DNA from: Actinobacteria bacterium UBA4426
Lineage (GTDB): Bacteria; Actinomycetota; Actinomycetes; S36-B12
Assembly: GCA_002390705.1 (NCBI GenBank)
Contig: DGQA01000031.1
Location: 1 to 64,000 of the forward strand
Direction: 5' to 3'
Length of the DNA: 64,000 bases
Position 1 is the first letter of the stretch. Each line of letters starts with the position of its first letter. Below the pieces are notes generated by a model. The model saw only the letters and a list, made by a program, of their open reading frames with translations. It did not search any database and was not told the DNA's origin. The position numbers were made by a program, and so were the translations under genes. Shown one piece after another: positions 1-7,071 of the stretch.

Positions 1-566
1 GAGAAGTTCTCATCGGTGAATGAGCGAGTCGACTGCAAAGCGAGTTTGACCAGTTCATAAATACCCATCGTGCCTAGTGTGCGGTGCGCTTTCCACAATG
101 TTTTCACGGCGGCAACGCTCGGAAGATCAGAACTGAGCGTACCGATCAAAAATGGGGCCCAGATTCCCAACTTCGCGGTCAGTTCTTCCCATGCGTGAAC
201 ATCTTCGGGTGCAACCGCCGCCAAATTGTGAACGGTCGCGGACGCGTCAGCCTCAACCCCAATCATGCTGCCGTCGGGATAGACCGAGCAGAAAGGTTTC
301 GCGGATGGCAGGAGGCTAAATCCGTGGGCGGCGAGTTGGTCGCCCAGTTGGGCCATCACTGGCCCACCCGCAAATAGACCTAGGTTCATGGCAAAAAGGT
401 CATGTCGAAACCCCGGCGCAGTGATTTCCCCAGTTCGAATTGCACCACCGGCGACCGGATTGGACTCGAGCACGATTACTTTTTTTCCGGAAACTGCCAG
501 CAGAGCGGCAGCGCTGAGACCATTAATCCCAGATCCGATTACGACCACTTCCATCGACTCTGTCAC
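1..566 (-). CDS. NAD(P)/FAD-dependent oxidoreductase, phytoene-dehydrogenase-like (partial, 3' end outside window)
   Basis: Reading the reverse strand from a GTG at 564-566 gives an open frame of about 188 codons that runs off the left edge. A good ribosome site (AGGAG) lies 6 bases upstream of the start. Residues 11-16 form a dinucleotide-binding GSGING motif, and an acidic residue (E34) follows the second beta strand, as in the FAD-binding Rossmann fold of phytoene desaturase/amine oxidase-type proteins. The protein resembles the divergent gene starting at 682 in the same motif positions, so the two look like paralogs. An internal ATG at 554 is an alternative start. The substrate cannot be told from sequence. 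The catalytic C-terminal part is missing from the window. Confidence 0.85.
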   Translation of the reverse strand, partial: MTESMEVVVIGSGINGLSAAALLAVSGKKVIVLESNPVAGGAIRTGEITAPGFRHDLFAMNLGLFAGGPVMAQLGDQLAAHGFSLLPSAKPFCSVYPDGSMIGVEADASATVHNLAAVAPEDVHAWEELTAKLGIWAPFLIGTLSSDLPSVAAVKTLWKAHRTLGTMGIYELVKLALQSTRSFTDENF

Positions 567-616
567 GGATAGCTCCTAAATATTTCGAATATCTGACGAC
601 CGCCATCATCGCGCTA

Positions 617-626
617 TACGATCGTA
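617..626. promoter_or_regulatory. Palindrome TACGATCGTA in divergent promoter region
   Basis: The 115-base gap between the two divergent FAD oxidoreductase genes must hold both promoters. It contains the perfect 10-base palindrome TACGATCGTA. Its core ACGATCGT recurs at 2277-2284, ahead of the ferredoxin-oxidoreductase-like pair. A shared operator for a local regulator is inferred; no regulator gene is adjacent in the window. Confidence 0.35.
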
Positions 627-681
627 GTTGCAAGCGAAACAGAATTGAATCTAGTGATCTAAGTATCTAGGGGCTTAAACT

Positions 682-2259
682 ATGACAAAGGAATTTGATG
701 CCGTCATTGTCGGCAGTGGGATTAACGCACTTGTCTGCGGCGCCATGCTGGCGAAAAACGGTTGGCGAGTTGCCATCTTGGAACGCAATGATCAACCCGG
801 TGGCGCCATTTCAACTCGCACTGATGTATTTCCCGGATTCACCGTTGAACTCCTGTCGAGTTGGCATCCATTATTTCTTGGCGGCCCCGCTTATGCCGAC
901 CTTGCCAGTGATCTTGCCCGGTTGGGGGTGGAGTACCTCAACACCGAAGACCCAACCGGCGTGGTGTGTACCGACGGATCTGCTGTTCTTTCCACGAATG
1001 CCCAACGTAATGCCGAAACCTTCGGTGGACTTGGTGACCTTGGGGCCTGGGATGCGGTCATGTCCGATTTCGGCAACAAAGCTGAGTTGGCATTTGGTCT
1101 ACTCGGAACCGATTTTTGGCGACCTAACTCAGGCAAGCTCGGCTGGAAAGCATGGCGTCAGTTGGGACGCAGGGGAGTCATGGAAAGTGGTGCGGAACTC
1201 CTAGAGCCCGCTGGCCCTTGGGCCGATCGCACGTTTTCTTCACCCGTTACCAAAGCCTTGCTTGCCCCGTGGGCACTCCATAATGGTCTTGGCCCCGATG
1301 ATGCCTCGAGTGCCTTTATTACCAAAGTAATTGCGGCGGCAATATCTATGGGAGGTATGCCCATTCCGGTAGGTGGTGGAGTAAAACTTGTCGATGCCCT
1401 GTGCACGATCGTGACCGAGGCCGGTGGCGAGATTGCCACTAGTACCGCGGTGCAGAAAATTAATGTGATCGATGGCAAGGCACGCAGCGTTCTCACGGCA
1501 GAGGGAAACATGTACACGGCAAGCAAAGTGGTTATTGCCTCAGTTACCCCGCAATCCCTGTACTTGGATTTACTCGACGAGAAATGCGTCCCAGAGCAAT
1601 ATCGCTCCGCAGCAAAAGATTATCGGTACGGTCGGGCTGGGATGCAGATTCATCTTGCACTGTCAGAGCCACCCCGTTGGAACAATCCGGACATGGCGAA
1701 TGTTGCTCTCGTTCACGTTTTGGATTCAATTGACTCTTTATCTGAATCCGTAAATGCCGCCAACCGAGGATTTCTACCCCGCCGACCCACAATTGTTGTG
1801 GGTCAACCGACCACCATCGATTCCTCGAGGGCGCCGGAGGGCGCCGGATTACTCTGGATCCAGCTACAGGAAGTTCCCCGAGTGATTCGTGGCGACCTGG
1901 CCGCAGAGATTACGCACACTGGAGATTGGTCCACCCAAGTCCGCGATCAATACGCCCAGCGGATCATAGATCAACTGCAACCGCATATTGCCAATATTTC
2001 TTCTGCACAGACCGGTAAAGTAGTCTTGGGCCCCGCTGACTTGGAAAGCCTCAACGTAAATTTAGTCGGCGGTGATCCCTATTCGGGTGATTGCCGGATC
2101 GACCAATATGCACTGTGGCGACCTTTGCGGCTGGCCAACGGTCACAACACTGGGATTAAAGGCCTTTGGCACATTGGTGCTTCCACCCACCCCGGGCCCG
2201 GTCTCGGCGGTGGATCCGGCTATCTAGTGGCAAAAAGGTTGCGCGAACGCCGCCGTTAG
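682..2259 (+). CDS. NAD(P)/FAD-dependent oxidoreductase, phytoene-dehydrogenase-like
   Basis: Complete 525-residue protein starting at ATG 682, with AGGGG about 9 bases upstream. Residues 11-16 (GSGINA) and E34 form the N-terminal FAD-binding motif. The C-terminal part near residues 490-515 has the glycine-rich segment with G-L-W-H-I-G and G-P-G-L-G-G-G-S-G that closes the FAD site in the phytoene dehydrogenase/CrtI-like family. Length fits the family. The gene is divergent from a paralog whose start is at 566, and the ferredoxin-oxidoreductase-like pair follows on the same strand. No phytoene synthase or other carotenoid gene is near, so a carotenoid role is not supported; a redox step in the neighbouring catabolic block is the better guess. 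Substrate unknown. Confidence 0.85.
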   Translation: MTKEFDAVIVGSGINALVCGAMLAKNGWRVAILERNDQPGGAISTRTDVFPGFTVELLSSWHPLFLGGPAYADLASDLARLGVEYLNTEDPTGVVCTDGSAVLSTNAQRNAETFGGLGDLGAWDAVMSDFGNKAELAFGLLGTDFWRPNSGKLGWKAWRQLGRRGVMESGAELLEPAGPWADRTFSSPVTKALLAPWALHNGLGPDDASSAFITKVIAAAISMGGMPIPVGGGVKLVDALCTIVTEAGGEIATSTAVQKINVIDGKARSVLTAEGNMYTASKVVIASVTPQSLYLDLLDEKCVPEQYRSAAKDYRYGRAGMQIHLALSEPPRWNNPDMANVALVHVLDSIDSLSESVNAANRGFLPRRPTIVVGQPTTIDSSRAPEGAGLLWIQLQEVPRVIRGDLAAEITHTGDWSTQVRDQYAQRIIDQLQPHIANISSAQTGKVVLGPADLESLNVNLVGGDPYSGDCRIDQYALWRPLRLANGHNTGIKGLWHIGASTHPGPGLGGGSGYLVAKRLRERRR

Positions 2260-2274
2260 TACATGCTCTACTCG

Positions 2275-2321
2275 TGACGATCGTCAAAATAGTGTGATTC
2301 CGGGTGCAACGAGACTCGTTG
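2275..2321. promoter_or_regulatory. Two inverted repeats upstream of the iorA-like gene
   Basis: The 162-base gap holds a perfect 12-base palindrome TGACGATCGTCA (2275-2286), sharing ACGATCGT with the site at 617-626, and a second inverted repeat CAACGA-GAC-TCGTTG (2307-2321). Both sit about 100-150 bases before the GTG start at 2422. Either could be an operator; the first also lies just after the stop at 2259. Function is inferred from symmetry and position only. Confidence 0.35.
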
Positions 2322-2421
2322 TGCAACAACAGTGTAGATGTGCGAGAAAATTTCAAAGGGTTACGATCCATAAAAGCGGAATCTTGGGAAATGATTCCTA
2401 GGAGTAGAAGGGGTTTCTTTC

Positions 2422-4590
2422 GTGGCTGAACGTTCATTTGCTCAGGAAGTTCAAGAGCTCAGACTTGGTGCGGGAACGGAATTTCGTGGCGAAGGCATCT
2501 TGGCCGTCACTAAAGGCCTGTTGCAGTCCGGTGTTGCCTACGTCGGCGGCTATCAGGGTGCACCCATTTCGCATTTGATAGATGTACTCGGCGATGCCCA
2601 TGAAATTCTTGAAGAACTCGACGTCTATTTTGAAAATAGTGCGTCCGAAGCGACAGCGGCAGCAATGCTCGCTGCTTCAGTGCATTACCCGCTGCGTGGC
2701 GCAGTAACTTTTAAATCCACCGTGGGAACCAACGTCGCATCTGATGCACTAGCCAACCTTGCCTCCGGTGGTGTCCTCGGTGGTGCCTTGATCATTATCG
2801 GGGAGGACTATGGCGAAGGCTCAAGTATCATGCAGGAGCGCTCACACGCTTTTGCAATGAAATCTCAAATGTGGCTTCTGGACCCGCGACCTAATCTCAC
2901 GGCAATTGTTGATTTTGTTGAGAAGGGTTTTGAACTCTCCGAAGCAAGCAGCACACCGGTCATGTTGGAATTACGCCTGCGTTCCTGTCACCTACATGGG
3001 TCATTCATCGCCAAGGACAATGTAAAGCCGCCATTCACATTGCGAGAAGCAATAGAGAACCCACAACGTGACACCTCGCGAGTGGTACTCCCACCCTCTA
3101 GTTTCCTCCATGAGCAAGAAAAAGTTAAAGATCGCTGGCCAGCTGCAGTAAAATTTATTCAGGAAAATGAACTCAACGAGTACATTGCTGAAAAAGACGA
3201 AAAAATCGGAATCATTCTGCAGGGTGGTCTGTTCAACACGGTTAATCGTTCACTTGAGCTACTTGGGCTTTCAGATCCTTATGGCAACAGCCAAATCCCG
3301 CTCTACGTCCTCAACGTTACCTACCCAATCATTGATCAGGAAGTCCTCCGTTTTTGCGAGGGAAAAGATGCCGTTCTGCTAGTTGAAGAAGGGCAACCCG
3401 ACTACATTGAGCAGAACATCAACACCATCTTGCGCCGTGCCCAGGACCCAATAATTCTGCACGGGAAGGATTTACTTCCCGTTGCTGGTGAATACACCCC
3501 CGCGGCGGTTACCAAAGGAATCACTGCATTCCTGCGCAAACACCTACCTGCGCGGATCAACGAATCTGAACTGCCAACTGTTGTGCTCGAAAACGACGAC
3601 CCGCGAAGCCCGTTTGCTCCACGCATTGATGCTGAACTAGTTCAGGGTAGGCCGCCAGGTTTTTGTACCGGTTGTCCCGAGCGTCCAATTTTTGCTGCCC
3701 TTAAGTTAGCGGAACGGGAAGTCGGCACACACATCGTCAGTGCGGATATCGGCTGCCACCTGTTCTCTATCAATGCCCCTTTCAACCTTGGTGCAACCAC
3801 AATGGGATACGGCCTCGGCTCCGCCAGCGGAGCTGCATTTAATGCTAAAGATGCTGACAAGCGCACCATCGCTTTCATGGGCGACGGCGGCTTTTGGCAT
3901 AACGGACTCACGAGTGGAGTCGGGAACGCGGTGTTCAACGAAAACGATCAGCTACTGGTTATTGTCGACAACGACTACAGTGCAGCAACCGGTGGCCAAG
4001 ACCTTTTATCCTCCCAGTCCACCAGTGCCTTACGCTCAACGAAACATCCGATTGAAAGAGCGGTCCGCGGCATCGGTGTGAAGTGGTCTCGCACCATGAC
4101 CAACACGTACCAAGTTGCTAAAATGCGGGACCTTTTCAAGGAAGCTCTCACCACCACCCAAAAGGGCCCCAAGGTCATCGTTGCCCAAAGTGAGTGCACT
4201 CTTAATCGTGAACGGCGTGAAAAACCAGCACGGGCCAAGAAGATCAAGGAAGGTAAGCGGGTTGTTCGTGAACGTTACGGAGTTGACCCAGAAACGTGCA
4301 CCGGAGACCACTCTTGTATCCGGATCTCTGGTTGTCCATCACTCACAATTGGACCCAACCCCGACCCGATGCGTAATGACCCCATTGCAACAGTCCTAGA
4401 TTCGTGTGTGGGTTGCGGTCTTTGTGGTGAGAATGCGCATGCGGCTGCCTTATGCCCTTCGTTCTACAGCACCGAGGTGATCTATAACCCGAACCGGTGG
4501 GACAAGGCAAAATTGATTTTTCGAGAAAAATATATTGGTCTTCTTCAAAGAAGTATTGAGAAACAGCGCGTGGGAATCGACGCCGGATGA
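2422..4590 (+). CDS. Indolepyruvate ferredoxin oxidoreductase-like alpha subunit (thiamine-diphosphate, 4Fe-4S)
   Basis: This 722-residue protein resembles the catalytic subunit of archaeal/bacterial indolepyruvate:ferredoxin oxidoreductase, which decarboxylates aryl 2-oxo acids to aryl-acyl-CoA and reduces ferredoxin. The N-terminal third has the 2-oxoacid oxidoreductase pyrimidine-domain pattern. Around residue 488 the thiamine-diphosphate motif GDGGFW is followed about 25 residues later by VDND. The C-terminal end carries cysteine clusters (about 625-640 and CVGCGLC near 660) followed by a CP pair, fitting 4Fe-4S binding. Start GTG 2422 follows AGAAGGGG. The stop overlaps the next start (ATGA), so the two subunits are translationally coupled. 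Substrate specificity for indolepyruvate is not proven; other aryl or branched 2-oxo acids are possible. Confidence 0.85.
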   Translation: MAERSFAQEVQELRLGAGTEFRGEGILAVTKGLLQSGVAYVGGYQGAPISHLIDVLGDAHEILEELDVYFENSASEATAAAMLAASVHYPLRGAVTFKSTVGTNVASDALANLASGGVLGGALIIIGEDYGEGSSIMQERSHAFAMKSQMWLLDPRPNLTAIVDFVEKGFELSEASSTPVMLELRLRSCHLHGSFIAKDNVKPPFTLREAIENPQRDTSRVVLPPSSFLHEQEKVKDRWPAAVKFIQENELNEYIAEKDEKIGIILQGGLFNTVNRSLELLGLSDPYGNSQIPLYVLNVTYPIIDQEVLRFCEGKDAVLLVEEGQPDYIEQNINTILRRAQDPIILHGKDLLPVAGEYTPAAVTKGITAFLRKHLPARINESELPTVVLENDDPRSPFAPRIDAELVQGRPPGFCTGCPERPIFAALKLAEREVGTHIVSADIGCHLFSINAPFNLGATTMGYGLGSASGAAFNAKDADKRTIAFMGDGGFWHNGLTSGVGNAVFNENDQLLVIVDNDYSAATGGQDLLSSQSTSALRSTKHPIERAVRGIGVKWSRTMTNTYQVAKMRDLFKEALTTTQKGPKVIVAQSECTLNRERREKPARAKKIKEGKRVVRERYGVDPETCTGDHSCIRISGCPSLTIGPNPDPMRNDPIATVLDSCVGCGLCGENAHAAALCPSFYSTEVIYNPNRWDKAKLIFREKYIGLLQRSIEKQRVGIDAG

Positions 4591-6188
4591 CAACTACCCA
4601 GTCGTCGAGACCGGCACCTACCGTCACCCGCCCGATCACCATGGCAATCTTGGCCATGGGTGGCGAAGGTGGCGGCGTCTTAGCAGATTGGGTCGTCAAA
4701 GTTGCAGAGATGAACGACTACTACGCACAGAACACCTCGGTCGCGGGCGTAGCACAACGCACTGGGGCAACTGTTTACTACGTTGAACTGCTCCCCAAGC
4801 CCAATCTGGGCGATCCGATCCAAGAACCAATTCTGAGCACCATGCCCACACCTGGACAGGTTGACATTGTTGTGGCTTCGGAGTTAATGGAATCTGGTCG
4901 AGCAATCCAGCGTGGTTTCTGCACGCCGGAGCGCACTACTCTGATTGCGTCGACAAATCGCGTGTACTCCATGCCAGAGCGCACAGCAATGGGTGACGGT
5001 CGGATTGAGTCACAAGAGATTATTGACGCCGGCAAGGTTTCCTGTAAGAGGTTTATCCGGGCCGACTTCAATAAACTTGCACTCGACCACCGCAGTGTTA
5101 TTAGTGCTTCACTTTTCGGTGCTATCGCTGCCGCTCAGGTGATTCCATTTACTCGGGAACAATGCGAGGAGGTTATTCGCACGGGGGGCAAAGGCATCGA
5201 AGCCAGCCTCGCGGCATTCAATTCCGGGTTTGATGCTGCACTGGCATCTGAGCGCCCGGTGGTTGAAATCACAATCGGTACCCGCCCCCCCGAGGCGAAA
5301 GAAGACGGGCCAGACCCTGAGTTTGAGCGCGCGGCGACCGAGGACCCGATGTCTCTGGTCGGTCCAAAACTCCACCAGTGTGCGGAGCGGATCCTGAACG
5401 AATTTCCATCACAGGCACGCTACATGCTTGTTGAAGGAATCAGACGGTGCGCCGAGTATCAAGATGTGCGTTACGCCGAGCAATACCTGGATCGAGTTGC
5501 CCGGGTGTGTGCGGTGGATACCACCCCTGACCAAAAGCTCACTTTTGAGTGCGCTCGCTACACCGCCCTCTGGATGACCTATGAGGACACAATCCGGGTG
5601 GCATTTCATAAGACTCGAAAAGTGCGTTTCGACCGGGTCAAAGAGGAATCTCGCGCGACCGACTCCGAGATGATACAAATTCGCGAATTCCTTCACCCGC
5701 AGATAGAAGAAATCACAGATACTTTACCCACTGCATTGGGCCGGTGGTTATTGAACTCGAAGCCATTTCAATGGCTTGTCTACAAAATTACCAACCGAGG
5801 AATCAAAATTCAGACTTCTTCCGTGTGGGGGTTCACGGTTCTGTTTCTGCTAGCCAAGCTGCGTCCTATTCGCCGCAGGTCACTTCGTTTCGGTGTTGAG
5901 CAGGAACGTATTGATTCCTGGATCACAACAGTCGTGGGTCTTGCCGGATCGCCGCTAGGGGATCAAGAACTGGCCTACCAAGTGTGTCTGTGTCAACAGT
6001 TAATAAAGGGGTACGGTGATACTCACGCAAACGGGCTCCGAAACTTCAATGAGATTATTGGCTACCTTCCCCAGGCCGCAAAATCAGCAGATCCTGCTAA
6101 GCGGATCCTCGAATTACGCGGGTCCGCTCTCTCTGACGAAACCGGTGCGGCGTTGCAACAAGCTTTGGAAAAAACTCCCAGTCAATAA
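4587..6188 (+). CDS. Indolepyruvate ferredoxin oxidoreductase-like beta subunit with DUF6537-like extension
   Basis: The 533-residue product begins with a pyruvate/ketoisovalerate oxidoreductase gamma-type domain (about residues 15-215; glycine-rich GGEGGG near the start and VAGVAQRTG further on), which in this family receives CoA and partners the thiamine subunit. About 330 further residues are unlike short archaeal IorB proteins. They contain helical YQD...YA and Arg/Lys-rich stretches resembling the DUF6537 region of the long fused bacterial enzymes. The pair thus looks like a two-gene version of the long-chain enzyme. The start overlaps the upstream stop by four bases. A strong hairpin terminator follows 11 bases after the stop. 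Confidence 0.8.
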   Translation: MTTTQSSRPAPTVTRPITMAILAMGGEGGGVLADWVVKVAEMNDYYAQNTSVAGVAQRTGATVYYVELLPKPNLGDPIQEPILSTMPTPGQVDIVVASELMESGRAIQRGFCTPERTTLIASTNRVYSMPERTAMGDGRIESQEIIDAGKVSCKRFIRADFNKLALDHRSVISASLFGAIAAAQVIPFTREQCEEVIRTGGKGIEASLAAFNSGFDAALASERPVVEITIGTRPPEAKEDGPDPEFERAATEDPMSLVGPKLHQCAERILNEFPSQARYMLVEGIRRCAEYQDVRYAEQYLDRVARVCAVDTTPDQKLTFECARYTALWMTYEDTIRVAFHKTRKVRFDRVKEESRATDSEMIQIREFLHPQIEEITDTLPTALGRWLLNSKPFQWLVYKITNRGIKIQTSSVWGFTVLFLLAKLRPIRRRSLRFGVEQERIDSWITTVVGLAGSPLGDQELAYQVCLCQQLIKGYGDTHANGLRNFNEIIGYLPQAAKSADPAKRILELRGSALSDETGAALQQALEKTPSQ

Positions 6189-6199
6189 TGTATAAAAAT

Positions 6200-6227
6200 C
6201 CCCGGCCACTGCGCACAGTGGCCGGGG
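6200..6227. terminator. Bidirectional intrinsic terminator
   Basis: A perfect 12-base-pair G+C-rich stem (6200-6211 with 6216-6227) and a 4-base loop lie between convergent genes ending at 6188 and 6256. On the reverse strand the stem is followed by a run of five T, so it should stop the cyclase transcript efficiently. The forward side has a weaker A/T tail. Confidence 0.85.
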
Positions 6228-6255
6228 ACAATTAAATGAGTGGGTGTGACTGCAG

Positions 6256-7026
6256 CTATTTGCTGACCAGTGCCAACACGCGGCACGGGCTTCCAGAGCC
6301 TTTAACAATCGGTAGCGGTGCAACCACGAGCACAGCACCAGTTGTTGGTAGCTTGTCGAGATTTCTTAATTGGGTCACGCCTACTTTGTTGGCTCCCATA
6401 AACATGTTGTGGCATGGAAATGGTGGATCGAAAGTCATTGCGCCACCCGCATCGGTGCCCACGGTCTCGACACCCCAGCCAAGAATCTCTGACTCGGCAA
6501 GGTACTTCGCTGCTGCAGGTGCCACACCGGGGGTGTGTGGCCCATTTTCATCGGCATTGGCAAATGCTTCGGGGTCATCACCGTAGCGAGACCAGCCGGT
6601 GCGAAACAGGACCCAAGAATGTGGCGGAATTGAACCGTTCTCTGCTTCCCAAGCTTTCACATCTTCCAGGGTGAGACAGTAGTCAGGATCTGCTTCAACT
6701 TCGGCGACTTTGTCAATAATGACGGCTGGTCCTACAAGACGTTGGGCGGGGATTTGACTGACGTCGTCATTATCTTTACCTGAAACCCAGTGAATAGGTG
6801 CGTCGACGTGTGTGCCGGTGTGCTCACCGGAGTGGAAGTTGTTCCAGTACCAGAAAGGCCCACGCTCGTCGTAATGACTAATTTCTTCGAGTTCGAAGAC
6901 AGCTGTCTGCCCGAATTCTGGTGGCAGCGCCAGTCTCGGAGTTTCTGAGTGCAGGGGTGAGGTCAAGTCGATGACTTGAACCGAACCATCGACAAGTCCA
7001 GCGGCCAATGTATTGAGGTCTGACAT
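6256..7026 (-). CDS. Cyclase family protein (kynurenine formamidase-like metal-dependent hydrolase)
   Basis: The 256-residue protein belongs to the cyclase/bacterial kynurenine formamidase family. The metal-binding signature HTGTHVDAPIHW is at residues 69-80, with further conserved H and D later. Family members hydrolyse N-formylkynurenine, isatin or related amides and lactones. It starts at ATG 7026 with GGAAGGA about 9 bases upstream, 45 bases downstream of the monooxygenase/reductase gene on the same strand, so the two are probably co-transcribed. If the neighbour acts on 2-aminobenzoyl-CoA, a kynurenine or anthranilate route would make sense. That link is inference; many cyclase-family proteins have other substrates. 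Confidence 0.8.
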   Translation of the reverse strand: MSDLNTLAAGLVDGSVQVIDLTSPLHSETPRLALPPEFGQTAVFELEEISHYDERGPFWYWNNFHSGEHTGTHVDAPIHWVSGKDNDDVSQIPAQRLVGPAVIIDKVAEVEADPDYCLTLEDVKAWEAENGSIPPHSWVLFRTGWSRYGDDPEAFANADENGPHTPGVAPAAAKYLAESEILGWGVETVGTDAGGAMTFDPPFPCHNMFMGANKVGVTQLRNLDKLPTTGAVLVVAPLPIVKGSGSPCRVLALVSK

Positions 7027-7071
7027 AGTTTTGATCCTTCCATTTTTCAGTGTGAACGTATTGTGTCGTTT

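Noticed and set aside
84..579. Two small forward open frames at the left edge
   Set aside because: They are antisense to a well-formed FAD oxidoreductase read on the reverse strand with a ribosome site and GSGING motif.
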